Of a stretch of DNA of 64,000 nucleotides, positions 32,501 through 42,890 are shown piece by piece. The notes under the pieces were generated by a model. The model was not told where the DNA came from. It worked only from the letters and a program-made list of their open reading frames with translations, and did no database searches. Positions within the stretch are counted from its first letter, which is position 1; each line of letters starts with the position of its first letter. The position numbers were made by a program, and so were the translations under genes. The stretch comes from Heligmosomoides polygyrus polygyrus (taxonomy: Eukaryota > Nematoda > Chromadorea > Rhabditida > Heligmosomidae), in contig OX377201.1 of the NCBI GenBank assembly GCA_947396885.1, positions 5,814,934 to 5,878,933 on the forward strand. The letters are read 5' to 3'.

Positions 32501-35500
32501 AGTAGATCTCGGGTGTATGTGCCGCGACGTTACCAGTGAATCGGAGCGGTAGATGCAGACGCCGGAGGCCTGTGTGCTCCTTCAAACAGAACCAACTCAA
32601 CTGCTGGACGAAGGAGCCCGCTTCAATGCAAGAGAACACGGAACTGGGCAAGGAAGTGGTCCCGCAACGCTGCACATGTTGCTTGGCCGTGTTAAGACTG
32701 TCCACATCTCAAAGCACCTCCGCTTTTCAAGCTCGATGTACGAAAGCACAACTAGGGTAAAACGTAATATAACAGTTATAAACAGTGGATCACCGAGTTT
32801 GTTAAAAAAAGCCACCAAAACATCTTTCTGGCGAACTGCTTTTGCCAGTTTGAGTAAACGCTCTGGGGCTGGATTCATTTACAGCAATTTCACAGAGAAA
32901 ATTACAGCCGAAATCCCTGATTGCGCGGCTTATCAAGCGGTTTGGTGAGCGATAAGCCGCGCTATCTGAGATTCCCGCTGTGAATTCTCTGTTAAAGTTA
33001 TGTATGTCGTTGATGAATCCGACCCCTGATTGTTAGGAGGGTGCCGACTTTGGCGTTTGTTATATTAGGTTGGAAAAAAAGTCTCTTCACACTTCGAAAT
33101 TTTTTTTACCCTTCCCCTTGTAAACGCACTAGCCAACGTTGATTGCTGATTTCGTAATCCTATCACACTTGTCTACCGTTCGCACGCAGACACAGGTTAA
33201 GACTCTTCTTGTAATTCGTTATCCATCCAATCTTCCGAACTCAATGCCAGATCTACCTCATGGCCGTTTTCAGCACGGCATTCTTCAAGAATTCATTAAA
33301 GAATCCACAGCACGTCAGGCAGCAGACCAAATTAACCACATATATGGCTTGGGATCTACTACTCATCGCGCCTGTTATGAGTGGTTCGGAAAGTCTTTAA
33401 AGGGAAATTATTCACTGAGGGCAAAGCATGGTCAGGAAGGCCAACTGGATTGGACGACACTGAACTACACCATCTTCTTCGTACCGATAGTTGGCAGACG
33501 GCACGTCAGCTGGCAGAGAAGCTCGAAGTGTCTCATAGGATAGTGGGGATCCATCTGAAGAATCTTGGCTTTCATGGAAATTTGGAGCTTGGATTCCACA
33601 TGCCCTGTCAGACACTCAGAAAGGTCGACGGCTCTCCATCGCTGCTTCTCTTCTGTCCAGATAAGGAAGAAAATCGTTTCTTCCGCGGATTGTGACAGGC
33701 GAAGAGTCCTGGGATCTGTGTGGCAACTTCCGAGGAAAAGGCAATGGGTACAAAAGGGAGAGAGCCCTAAGTCTGATCTCAAGCCCAATGTTCACGAAAG
33801 GAAGATTCTCATGACTGATTGGTCGGATGTCAGAGGAGTGATTTACTGGAAAACTCTCAGAAGTGGAGAGACACTTACTGCTGTCACATACTGCGGCCAA
33901 CTCCACAAAGTCGTCGCAACTCTCCAAGAAAACAGGCCGGAGACGTCAAAGGTGATGATCCTGCATGACGATGCAAAGCCACATGTTGCAAGACTCACAA
34001 GAAAAACAATAAAGGAGCTTTGCTGGGAGGTATGCCACATCCACCGTATAGCCCTGAACTCGCCCTTACCGAATGCCATTTCTTCCGTGCTCTCAAGCAA
34101 GAAATTGGAAAGAAATATTTTGAAGAGGATGAAGACGTCAAAAATTGGATTCAGCAATGGTTCGACTCCAGAACTGCAGTCTTTTAAGCGAGAAGAATTG
34201 GAAAATTACCCAGTCTTTGGAGAAGTGTAGTGGAACAAAATGGAGTTTATCTCAATTGATTTGACTTTGTAGTTGTGAAGTAATAAATCTTTGAAAAAAA
34301 ATGGTCGCCGGAACAGTGGCGGTCGGCATGCGCGATGGCTTCCCGCACACATCGCAGGCATGGCATACTTTTTCGCACTGCGCGCGGTGTTTAGCGTTGG
34401 TCCTGGACGGATCGCCGTCGCGCTCTCTTGCAGAGCCATGAGCGATGCGACGAGCACTGAAAAGTTCAAATTCTTTCGCGTCGCGCTGCAAAACTCATCG
34501 CCGCGATTCCATCGCCGGGACGGGAAGTATGCACGAGGCCTAATGGTATGCTCCCATATCGGTCGCGCGGAGTGATAGGATCGACATGAGAGCATTTCGT
34601 TAGGGCCGGGAAAGAGAGAAAGAGACAGTTCCACAGAAATATAAGGACACTAAATGTACTGTTCGTCCTTACCACATATTCGCAATGTCAATAGTTGCTA
34701 AGAAGTATTTTTAGGAACACTCTTCTAGAGGTGTTCGAAAGTATGCCAAACACAACATTTATTTGGAAATACGAAGAGGAAGGCTCAACGTTGGCTGCTC
34801 ACCTGAAGAACGTGCATCTGAGTACATGGGTCCCACAAAACGCGCTCCTAGGTGGGAATTTGAAGTCTTTCCCATTTCACCTTCAAAATAAGCAATGCTA
34901 GAAAATTCTAGGTGACCCTCGTTTGACGGCTTTCATCACGCATGGTGGGCTCGGAAGCATCACTGAGCTTGCCCACATGGGAAAACCGGCTGTTCTGGTA
35001 AGTCCAGCTCCATCTTAATTGAAAATTAAAAATCACTATTGTAGGTAATGCATTCAGGATGAAGTCTTGCAATTACTGGCGTCATTCCCATTTACACAGC
35101 TTCGAATAACTGTATAATCAAAGAAACTATTATCATCCCGAGGGCTGATTGCATTTAGCAATTTAGGTCCTTGTGGGGAGCGGGTCTTTGCTCAAACAAA
35201 AAACTCACGCTGCAAGATTCAACCGCTTACCGCCGTCTAACAGTGAAAATACCGCCAAAACCTGCTGATGAGTGCCCTATCAGGGGTGTGGCGGTATTTT
35301 CACCGTTAGAAGGTGCTAAGCGGTAGATGAATCTGGCCCCAGGATGTGGCCTATTCTCTACTTGGTCTCAAAAAGAACCACATCCTGAGGCCGGTTTCAT
35401 GAACGACTTCCAACAGAGAAAATTACCGCCGAAATCCCTGATAGCGCGGCGTATCAAGCGATGTGGTGAGCGGTAAGCCGCGTTATCTGAGTTTTCCGCT

Positions 35501-38500
35501 GTGAATTCTCTGTTAAAGTTATGTAAGTCGTTGATGAATCCGACCCCTGGTTCCACCTCCAGGCCCTTCCTTCCTGGTCGCTCTCCGGGTCACCCACCTC
35601 CCCGTCGTGGTTCCCCTTCCTTCTCTATCTCATAAGGTTGCACTCCCACGTTCATGGCACGACGACGGTGAGCGGACGCCCATAGCGCGACATCTGTCAC
35701 ATATCCTAAACCCGCACACTTTGTCTCCCTTACTGGTCCGCTCGTAATGGATCCACAAGCTGGTTCTCCTTACTGCTCCCACTTATTTGTAACTCCCTAA
35801 TGAACACTCCCCTATTTCCTCCACCCTTCTTGGTGCCACCTACTGTCTGCTTCATTGTTGTATGTATCCCTCTTTTCCCCTGGAGCTCATTCCATTGCTC
35901 AGTCTGTGCTCAACCAAACAGACACAGAGCTTGACCAAAAGCCTTCACTTTTCGCGCCCTTGTCCACTCGCTCCATAGGGACCACCTGACACCTTGAATA
36001 GAACACATTCCATGGAGATGCTATGTTAGAAAGTTTCCGGTTTGACTTGAAAATGATGCATATTCGTTGTACGAAGGTTCCCAAAAGCCGAAAATTGATG
36101 ACAATTACATTTATTTTAGATTCCAGTCTTCGCCGACCAAACGAGAAACGCTCACATGTTCGCGAAGCATGGTGGTGGTATTGTCCTCACTAAGGACGAC
36201 TTAGAGCAACCGCAGAGGCTACGAGACGCTCTGCATTCCATTTTCAATGACGCCAGGTAAGCACGCTCGTATAGTTTTACCGAATGCGCTGTCAGGAACT
36301 TAACCTCAACTCTGATGGCCAAGCATAAAGTAGGATTTAGATGCTGGAAAAAAAATTAACAGCCAATACTTTGTTTCATACTCTAATTCAGCTACTCAAT
36401 GAGTGCCAAGCGGCTATCGGAAATGTTGCTGAATCAGCCTATCAGCGCCAAACAGCTTCTCGTGCAACACGCTGAGTTTGCAGCCAGGTCAGTTTTCGCA
36501 TAAGTTCGACGTGGATAGAACACGAATTCTTGAAAGATGGTACAGTGCGAAATCTTCTGTCCATATAAACTGCTTCCGGTGTTCAGAACTACTGCTGGGG
36601 CGGTATTTTTGTCAGACTAGCTGCCTACTGCATAACCTTTCAATTGATGCGATAACTAACATTGCCCGGATGCCATAATTAATGAGTATCGAGACCCACT
36701 CGGGGTGGGGGAGGGGAGGCGGTGACGGAGCGAGGGGTCTGAAGTTATGAATGCCACAGTTAATTGCAGCGACCTGTCCTGCTACTGATGGGCGCATAGT
36801 AGCGCAGTCGGAGGGGACGCCAACTGTAGAGTGCACTCCGACTCCAGAAAATTTCGCATTTCTCGCCAAAACCAACCTTCTATCCTCCACCACATCCTGG
36901 TACAGGCCAAATTTTGCCCAGTCCCAGAAGTAGAATGCGTTCCGCTACCCACGAGAGGGTGATTAACGCCGTCCTTTGATCTATTGCCGCTTGAGTAACA
37001 AAGTAAGGCAATTCATCAAAATCTTGGCCTAGGACCCTTCAGAATGCTAATTAAACAGCTTTAGAATCTTGAACCGATGCGTGTTTACCGAAAATTTCTG
37101 GAATGTCCCTTTCTATAGATCGATGGGTGCAACAAAATGTTGAAAGAAGTCGTTGTTGAATCCGCCGCAGACGTGGGAGATCACGATTGGTTCATTGTAG
37201 ACCATTTGGGATGACCAGAAAAGCATGGGCAGTCAATAGTCTGCATACCGTACATTGCGCGGGTGTAACCGATGCCATATAACACTACGAAATACGCAAC
37301 ACATTACACCAGCAAAAGCAGCAGTACTACAAAAGCAATGCACTACAGCAGGCGTTTTAGAAGATCTAAATTCGAAACCAACAATCGATTAAATAAATAG
37401 AATTAGTTGATTGAATGACAAGTACACAAATACTTGGACAAGGACCTGTACAAGGGTCAGTTCACCGTCAGTCTGGGGCGGAAGTCGTCGCGTTCACTGC
37501 AGCGGTCCTTGTATATACATCCGGGTGTGTTGAGAGGTAATTCATTAGTTCCATCTGCTATCTATCTCACTTTCTCACTGCCGTGTGTCCTCCTTGGCTC
37601 GCAGCGAGATAATATTGGTGGTAGCAGAGTATGCCCTATATCCGAATCACTAATATTTTGAACAGTATGAATACCCATGTGATACAGCTGGCTAACCAAG
37701 ATTGGTATAGATCCTTTATTTCGGCTAACGTTTCGGCGTTACCGCTTTCTTCAGAGCCTGAAAGAGTCAAGTAGAGTTTGAAAAACCATCCGTCCAAGAA
37801 CCATTTCAGACAACAGCGGTGAATCAGAGGTTGGAAGGAGAGGGAGACGAAACACGAGGAGGTAACACAAACAGTCCAGTACAGTTGGGCGAAAAGTACC
37901 CCTTTTTATGGCTACACATGCGAGGATGAGGTCACCTTCGGTTCACCCTCCTAGCGAGCCTCTGGCAGACTGTCTCCGGTTCGAGACCGCAATGGTCAGC
38001 ATACGGGGCCAGCTCCTGTAGCTCACCGCTACGCGCTCCTCCTTCCTGTTGATTGTGGGGTTCCTAGCGGCAATTCACATGCGCTTCTATGTTTTGCGGG
38101 CCGAGATCTCGAACTCGCGGGCCAATATCGTCACCTCTACGTCAACTCTCGCGCCATTGTGGCCTTGCAGCCTGTGTTCACCCAGCGGACCTGAGATATC
38201 GCACCTACGGAGCATGCCCAAATGCTGTTCAACGCGCTCCCCAAGGGGATATTTTGTTGTTATTCAGAAATTTATTTAGCTATTTATTTATTTCATGCAC
38301 ACGTGGGTGCGCATGAGTGGAAAAGTGTCAGCAACAATGAAGGAAGAACCATCATCATTATATCAGAACGCAATAAAAAGAACAAGGATAAGATAAATGA
38401 AGAACACAACAAGAGTAGAAAACTGAGGTGTTTTGACTGCTCTGTAAATAATGCTGTTCTTGAAATACCTCATGATTTTCGAAAGCTGGGAAAAATATTG

Positions 38501-39030
38501 CTCTTGAGGTAATAATTCAACCACACAAAAACATCAGGAAAGGAAGACAGGTTCTACTTATATGAACCAAAAGATTAAAATGCAGCTGACTGAAAGTAGC
38601 TAAAAATGTATAAGAGTTAGAAATCTAATTAGGAACAGATGCTCTTCGACTTATATTATATAGCTTGAACGGTCGCTCCACTTTGAATGCTACGACTTAA
38701 TAGGCACTGGATAGCCAAACCGGACGGATTCTCTATTCCAAGAACTTCTTAGAACTGTTTCACACTTCAGGCGATAGCCTACTAAGGAGACCTGCGGAGC
38801 AGATAAAGGGTTGAGATAAAATTAGTTGTGAATAAAACTGTATATCTTTTCATTTCAGGTTTGGCCGGCTACCAAACCTCGACCCATACGGACGGCACTT
38901 GTCTTTCATAGAGTACTTCTTGATCGATATTGTTTTTGTTGCTGTTGCAGTTGTTGCTGTTGTTGGCTTTGTTGTTGTTAAAATTCTTAGGAAATGTTTT
39001 TCGCTCACTGTCAAGACTAAAAAGGATTAG
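20546..39030 (+). CDS. UDP-glycosyltransferase, copy B (complete)
   Basis: Thirteen exons: 20546-20695, 22454-22627, 25983-26025, 26829-26918, 26987-27097, 29729-29883, 32152-32289, 32352-32443, 34715-34851, 34912-34997, 36120-36256, 36392-36487, 38859-39030. They total 1581 nt and join in frame to 526 residues plus stop, the usual UGT length. Residues 1-18 form a signal peptide (MIRSWVVLLLLS). GYSH puts the presumed catalytic His at residue 32, and FDVGISE the presumed Asp partner at about 140. The UDP-sugar signature spans about residues 356-399 (WVPQ, THGGLGSITE, then VFADQ). Near the C terminus there is one membrane segment and the tail KTKKD (KxKxx ER retrieval). The start was chosen because the ATG opens the signal peptide and lies 2 nt after a trans-splice-like acceptor. 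The protein is probably type I, with its active domain in the ER lumen. Acceptor substrate cannot be read from sequence. Confidence 0.93.
21695..22055. repeat. MITE related to 6704-7996
   Basis: Shares the TTTACCTCG, TTCATGA and GGTAAGT motifs in the same order and ends TATGAATCCGGGC next to TTTGG. The left end is decayed. It lies in intron 1 of UGT-B. Confidence 0.5.
22222..22340. mobile_element. Short Harbinger-like MITE
   Basis: Flanked by TTA on both sides; starts GACCTATGTTATACATCGGC and ends AAAACACAGGCC. The inside is rich in GTCGCCGAC palindromes and GCTACGCACTGCG. The same modules occur at 31634-31722, 39794-39905, 40575-40675 and 61030-61115. Confidence 0.6.
23525..24952. mobile_element. 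hAT-like non-autonomous element B
   Basis: Ends CAGGGGTGCACA and TGTGCACCCCTT are inverted, flanked by a perfect 8-bp duplication GTTCGGGC (23517-23524, 24953-24960). Subterminal CGTTAAATTT-type repeats are dense at both ends. No transposase. An S1 SINE sits inside at 24420-24680. Confidence 0.85.
24420..24680 (-). mobile_element. S1 SINE nested in hAT element B
   Basis: Minus strand reads GGGGCGCGGGTAGCGCAGTC, the A/B-box head, GGTTCGGATTTCCCGCCC and a tail ACGCCGTCCTTTATCC. It is well preserved and is the youngest layer of this nest. Confidence 0.75.
26237..26455 (+). mobile_element. S1 SINE with terminal hairpin
   Basis: Head GGGCGCATGTAGCGCAGTTG and B-box region as in other S1 copies. 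The usual middle is replaced by an inverted copy of the 3' tail, making a perfect 25 bp hairpin (26385-26409 with 26425-26449) with a further 5 bp stem in the loop. Confidence 0.75.
27366..27918. mobile_element. Nested GC-rich inverted-repeat element
   Basis: Outer ends CTGTTCATACTTCG and CGAAGTATGAACAG are perfect 14 bp inverted repeats. The inside has two related halves, each with TGCAAA-GCATGCAAATCGAT-type sequence and runs of CGCTCTTGTCG. A separate MITE (27768-27901) lies inside the right side. No coding signal; the open frames here are serine/arginine artefacts of the CGCTCT repeat. Confidence 0.6.
27768..27901. mobile_element. Harbinger-like MITE, GGCCCCGTTTATACTTC family
   Basis: 134 bp, flanked by TTA on both sides (27765-27767, 27902-27904). 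Ends GGCCCCGTTTATACTTC and GAAGTATAAACGGCGCC are inverted. Inner motif GATCGATCGCGTCGCCCAAT. Partial copies at 30965-31097 and 44398-44490. Confidence 0.75.
28131..29039 (+). mobile_element. Deleted mariner, G-tract-ended family, copy 2
   Basis: 909 bp, flanked by TA on both sides, almost identical to 17716-18621 including the internal deletion. Lies in the UGT-B intron between exons 26987-27097 and 29729-29883. Confidence 0.85.
28351..28942 (+). pseudogene. Mariner transposase, C-terminal remnant (copy 2)
   Basis: Same open frame as copy 1 with FTQDEKY, LLFDNAAPH and SPCDYDYYLSL. All three catalytic Asp residues are kept here, unlike copy 1, but the N-terminal DNA-binding domain is gone. 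Confidence 0.8.
30120..30960. repeat. Inverted SINE-like duplication
   Basis: Left arm from about 30120 carries a tRNA-like head (GCGCAGTCGTAGGAGGC, CGGTTCGGATCCTGTCC). Right arm (about 30640-30960) is its inverse (GGACGGGATTGGAACCATG). The centre is near 30615. The left arm also exists at about 985-1115 in the same intron of UGT-A, so the insertion predates the gene duplication. Confidence 0.6.
30217..30340. mobile_element. CCWGG-targeting MITE, family 2, copy a
   Basis: 124 bp with ends GGCCAGATTCATCAACC and GGTTGGTGAATCTGACC. A perfect 5-bp duplication CCTGG flanks it (30212-30216, 30341-30345). The related SINE near 1075 reads through the same place without it (AACCTGGTTC). Confidence 0.8.
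30965..31097. repeat. Harbinger-like MITE fragment
   Basis: Right end GGAAGTATAAACGGAGCC next to TTA, with the GCGACGCGATCGATCAATTT core of the 27768-27901 family. Left end decayed. Confidence 0.55.
31099..31632. repeat. Back-to-back GC-rich MITEs forming a long palindrome
   Basis: Two elements with GGCCT...TATAC ends meet at about 31470. Around the junction, 31393-31545 is a near-perfect palindrome with arms of about 75 bp containing ACCATTGGTCCGC and CGCGGATGCTCCCGCGGGAG. The right element ends GCGGGAGTATAACTCAGGCC next to TAA. Confidence 0.65.
31789..31826. repeat. 15 bp perfect hairpin
   Basis: Arms CGACCGTAATCGCTG and CAGCGATTACGGTCG with an 8 nt loop, inside a UGT-B intron. The purpose is unknown; it may be the centre of a small MITE. 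Confidence 0.8.
32867..33026. mobile_element. CCWGG-targeting MITE, family 3, copy a
   Basis: Starts GGCTGGATTCATT, ends GTTGATGAATCCGACC; flanks TCTGG and CCTGA. Core with inverted GAGAAAATTAC / GAATTCTCTGTTAAAG. Copies at 35390-35545 and 62744-62908. Confidence 0.65.
33064..34300 (+). pseudogene. Mariner transposase gene, frameshifted and 3' truncated
   Basis: The left end TTAGGTTGGAAAAAAAGTC is a mariner terminus. The transposase starts at 33244 (MPDLPHGRFQHGILQEF), shifts frame near 33400 (EGKAWSGRPTGLDD, helix-turn-helix VSHRIVGIHLKNLGF), continues with MTDWSDVRGVIYWKTL and ILHDDAKPH, and shifts again near 34030. The third acidic position reads as Glu (TECHFF) where mariner has Asp. No right-hand terminal repeat is found before a MITE begins at 34303. 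Confidence 0.8.
34303..34540 (+). mobile_element. GC-rich Harbinger-like MITE, family 1, copy b
   Basis: Matches 6120-6441 from its CATGCGCGATGGCTTCCCGC portion to the GGAAGTATGCACGAGGCC end next to TAA. The left end is missing where it abuts the mariner. Confidence 0.65.
35209..35339. mobile_element. CCWGG-targeting MITE, family 2, copy b
   Basis: Same inner inverted pair as 30217-30340 (GTGAAAATACCGCC / GGCGGTATTTTCAC); right end GATGAATCTGGCC then CCAGG. Left end decayed. Confidence 0.6.
35390..35545. mobile_element. CCWGG-targeting MITE, family 3, copy b
   Basis: Starts GGCCGGTTTCATGAACG, ends CGTTGATGAATCCGACC. Flanked by CCTGA and CCTGG, a 5-bp duplication with one mismatch. Confidence 0.7.
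36787..36985 (+). mobile_element. Diverged S1 SINE
   Basis: GGGCGCATAGTAGCGCAGTC head, decayed B-box area and a GATTAACGCCGTCCTTTGATC tail. It lacks the middle of other copies. Confidence 0.6.
37690..38255 (-). pseudogene. Penelope-like retroelement 3' fragment
   Basis: Minus strand from 38253: PLGERVEQHLGMLRRCDIS, then VEVTILAREFEISARKT, two stops, PTINRKEERVAV and ELAPYADHCGL. This order is the C-terminal end of a GIY-YIG endonuclease as known in Penelope-like elements. The 3' untranslated part runs to about 37690 and holds a hammerhead-like motif (37723-37758). It lies in the last intron of UGT-B. Confidence 0.65.
37723..37758 (-). ncRNA. Hammerhead-ribozyme-like motif, PLE fragment
   Basis: Minus strand: GGCT, CTGAAGA, a GCG-GTAA-CGC hairpin, GAAAC, GTT, AGCC. 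Stem I (GGCT/AGCC), the CUGANGA and GAAA core boxes, a 2 bp stem III and an allowed cleavage base are all present. The pair closing stem II is A-C and one extra A is present, so activity is uncertain. Confidence 0.5.
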
Positions 39031-39074
39031 GTGCTGTGAGAATAGATCTAACTTGCTGTACTTAATGATGCTAA

Positions 39075-39080
39075 AATAAA
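39075..39080 (+). promoter_or_regulatory. Polyadenylation signal, UGT-B
   Basis: AATAAA lies 45 nt past the UGT-B stop, in sequence clearly related to the UGT-A 3' UTR. Confidence 0.6.
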
Positions 39081-39481
39081 TTTGTAAGCCTTAGATTGTA
39101 ACTGTGATTGAGGAAGACTTGGATGAGTTACTGCGGTCAGGTTTACTGCAGTTTTGCAGATGTAACTCATTCGAATAACTAGATGCCTTCTAAATAAATA
39201 TACAGTCCCCTCTCGTTACAACGCGTTTGAAGGGACCGGAGAAAATCCGGATTATAATTAAAATGGGCTATATCAATAAAATATGTTACCATGAAGAGAG
39301 TATGGAGGCAAAGAAAAACTCTATATTATTAATGAAGCCCTGTCAGAGATACTCTTTATTATATGCATGCATAGTAGGTCAAGGTGTGTGAAGAATAACC
39401 GACTACCAGGGTAGTTTAAAGTTACCAACAGCACAATTATGTAACCAAAGATGGCAGAATTTTTTTTTTCGAAAAAAACTC

Positions 39482-39548
39482 ACACCAGGCGGGAATTGAA
39501 CCATCGCTCCCTGACTGTGGCAGGTGTTACCCCACTACACTACGGCAC
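39482..39548 (-). tRNA. tRNA-like sequence, decayed
   Basis: Related to 13882-13952: minus strand GTGCCGTAGTGTAGTGGGG, anticodon stem CCTG/CAGG with 7 nt loop CCACAGT, and GGTTCAATTCCCGCC. The acceptor stem is poorly paired and position 33 is C. tRNA-derived repeat. Confidence 0.4.
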
Positions 39549-39793
39549 TGTTAAATCGCGATATTTTCGTTGCAGATGGCTTATCAACACTCTCCCATGA
39601 CATGGGGATGTCGCATGTGATCAAACAGTATTGTTGCTGTAGTCCTGTCTGCAGTGCGGAGGGTACAGGATAAGTTCCGCATGGTGCTAAAGTTGTGGGT
39701 CGACCGAGAATCTTTCACTGTGCTCAAAATATTGCTGACTATGAGCAGTTTTGATGACCGCGTACGCGAGAAAAAACATTGATATGCATATAA

Positions 39794-39905
39794 GGCCTAT
39801 TGCATACTGCCGTTTCGCGACAGGTGCAGCACTGTCGATGCGACTCGTCATCGGTGCGGCACGGGAGTATGCAGTGCGTAGCAGCCCGCGCAACACAGCG
39901 TCGCA
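39794..39905. repeat. Harbinger-like MITE fragment
   Basis: GGCCTATTGCATACTGCCG after TAA, then a CACTGTCGATGCGACTCG core and GCAGTGCGTAGCAGCCCGC. Shares modules with 22222-22340. A matching right end (GAAGTATAACATAGGTC) lies at about 40657. Confidence 0.45.
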
Positions 39906-41243
39906 AAGAAAAGGAAAACCGAGATTTTGTTATATAATAGTATCCAACAGTTTATCATGCAAACGAGTGCGAAAAACTCTTTCCTCTACATCTAGTCGCC
40001 TTTGTGGTTGTCCTTGCTTCCTCTGACACTCTCGTTCTGTATCACTCACAGCTGCACGTACGGTGTGGGTTGGTTCGCCTTTCTCGGCACTGCCGTAATC
40101 ACCACCGGAACTCAAATTACGAAATCGAGAAGTGCAAAAGGCAAAGGGTAAGATGTGTCCTCTTGCGGACGCTCAATCAGTTTTCATTAGTACTCGCTCC
40201 CTACCTGCTCAACTATTTCTCCAGTTCGTTTGTATCTGACTCGCTGTCGAAGAATGGGACATCAACCTGTCAGCAATGCGTTCGTCCTGCGAGTTCAGCT
40301 GATGATTTCACGTAAAAGTAAAATGCTTGTTTTTTACTCATTCCTTAGCATGCGATCAATGCACAAATAAATTCTCTGTCCGATGGATACCATCTTTGGT
40401 GTGCTTCTAATGTACGATGACAGCATGATGAGCATGAGATAAAAAGCATAACACGAGGGGTTCTTTGTCGTAGATGAGGTCAGCGCAGCACATCTAAGCA
40501 AATTTGAGGCAGATGTGATCACCTAGCGTTTTTATCCGAAGACTGGTTACAAACGATGACACTGAAAACGCGCTCCAAAGCACCCTGCCGTTACCGCTGT
40601 CGGCGACGGTGCCAGCGGCATCGCCGACAACAGCGTCGCCGACGGATCGCAGCATCGAAGTATAACATAGGTCTACAACATAACCTAATACATTGTCGCG
40701 CGGGTGCTGGTCGTGACATGAACGAGACAGTGGAACAGTATGCCTGATCACAGACGCGGTCAGCATCTTGCTCGTCTGAATTTTTTATGTGGGCCCGAAC
40801 TGAGATCCGGTCGCGTTATAACGAGAGTCATTCTGAACGGGAGTTTCGCTCAGAATCGCGCTGTAACGGGAGTAGGGATATATCCGTCATTCTTATCTCA
40901 ACATCCTTATCATAATGTCTTCTCCAAAGTCTCTGCATTCCATATTTGCTAAAGAGAGCTTGTTTTACTGCGACGTTACGATTCATTAAATTTTGCATCA
41001 GAGATAAACATCAAGTCGAGAAACACTCAAGTCCATCAAATGTTATGTTCTTCTTCGATTGAGTTCCTTTTTTTCTCTATGGCGCACAGTTATGTGCAAT
41101 CAATCAATAAGTCGATAAATCAATATCCTTAACCGGAGTTTGGTTTGTACTGGTGTAAAGATAAGCTAGTCGGTTCCTGAAAAAAAGTTACGTTATATCG
41201 AGAATCGCGTCTTATCCGGAGGCGTTGTAAGGGGAGGGGACTG

Positions 41244-42479
41244 GATGCCATTTTCGCTTAAATTTGGACACTTTTCGTCTGAAGCACTAAAACTAAAAAC
41301 TTAAAAAAGGGCACTTTTAATTTATTCAGAAAATTTTAGATACAAAACAGATATATAGAAACAGAATCGTACACATCTAACATCAAAATACTTATACTAA
41401 CAAAGTTAACTCTACTCTTCTCTGAAAAGGATTTTTAATAAAACTCACGTCTCCAGATCGCGCTGCGGAAAAATCACTGCACAGTATGAATAGGCGCTGA
41501 AATGCGACGAGTTTGGTGGTGGTTCATTGAGGGGACTGTACCGTGCACTCCTTGCTACGCCTGCAACCATAGTTGCCTTTTGACAGTATGAATGCTACAT
41601 ATCCACATGCGTATACCAAACACCACCATCCTTCATGTGTTACATAAAGTAGACAATACTTGATCAATCATCAACATTGCAACATTGTTCTAGACATCAC
41701 AGACGTCTATTTTGCTTTGAAAACTTCCTGATTAAAAGTGAAGAATATCGAGTTTAGGGTGAAATGGTAATTAAAGAAGCTCGTCCTCTTTTCCTTCTCT
41801 CAGTGTCCCCATCCGTCTTTCCAATGTCGGTAGAAGCGACACTAGATCTCAATCGGCATGGTCGATCTACACTCAGAATTAAACGCTTAAGCATTTCGGG
41901 AATATTATGATTGGAAAAAAACTTCACCAAAAGCTGGCACTATAGATTGTTCAACCTTTATCAATCGGTGTTTATTTATTTATTTATTTATGTACAATGT
42001 GCGCCATAAAGAACAATGGTGAAGGAAGCGAAGCATATTATCAGTATGCACTACAACTTTGGTAGGGCCTAGCGTTTTGCAGCAATCCAAGAGCCTAAGC
42101 ATAATACAAGGAGACTTCAATCACAAACAAACGTACAACGAGACTAAAAAGTGTTCCATGAATTAACTGAAAGGAAGTTAAGCAAATAACTTCATTGTAA
42201 TCTCGGATGCAGTGATCGGTTTGGCGAACAGTATAACTGTGGCGTGATTCCGATGGAGTAAGAAAATCACTTTCGAGCAGCTAGACTGAAGGAAGCATCT
42301 AGGAGTCCTTCTTAATTTCGGTCATACCTAGGCCTTCATTACACTTCAATTCGAGGCTGCTTCCATAGTAACTGAGATAATCAAACCGAATGATTAACCG
42401 TGTAGTGATTTATTTCTAAAAATGACCACCCGCATGCTAAGGTTTTAGCTTCTAGACAAACCTCTTAATAAAAAAATAG
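41244..42479. other. Spacer with low-complexity tracts
   Basis: AT-rich DNA with a TATT microsatellite at 41970-41990. The stretch 42238-42310 (TGTGGCGTGATTCCGATGGA to TCTAGGAGTCC) repeats 12733-12808. No gene is seen. Confidence 0.5.
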
Positions 42480-42890
42480 CTTACATCTGTGTTCTGGAAA
42501 GTTTTACATCTGTGTTCTGGAAAGTTTTTCGAATGTTCGAATGGTTGCGAACGCTCACAAATTTCAGATACTAATTCAAATATGTTGGAAAAGGCGGCTT
42601 TTCTGGATAATCGGAAAACACCATTTTTTATGCATTCGAATTCGAATATTCAAATTTGAATGAAAGTTATTCAAATGTCTATTTGAATAGGTCATTCGAG
42701 CACAATTTTAGTATTGTTGAAATAAATCGCTTATATCTGTGTTCTGGAAAGTTTTTCGAATGTTCGAATGGTTTCGACGCTCACAAATTTCAGATACTAA
42801 TTCGAATATGTTGGAAAAGGTGGTCTTTCTGAATAATCGAAAAAAAGAAAATATTCAAATTCGAATGAAACTTATTCAAATGTCTATACA
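42480..42890 (+). repeat. Tandem duplication, ~200-250 bp unit
   Basis: Two direct copies beginning CTGTGTTCTGGAAAGTTTTT and running through TTCGAATGTTCGAATGGTT to ATTCAAATGTCTAT. The first copy starts with an extra duplicated 22-25 bp. Rich in TTCGAA/ATTCGAAT palindromes. Confidence 0.75.

Larger units (their letters stand above)
39203..41243. mobile_element. Tigger/pogo-like element with nested inserts
   Basis: Left end CAGTCCCCTCTCGTTACAAC follows TA; right end GTTGTAAGGGGAGGGGACTG is its imperfect inverse. These are pogo/Tigger-type termini. The right TA is lost. Inside are a tRNA-like sequence, Harbinger-like MITE pieces and more CGTTATAACGAGAG terminal-like motifs near 40815. No transposase is recognised. 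Confidence 0.6.
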
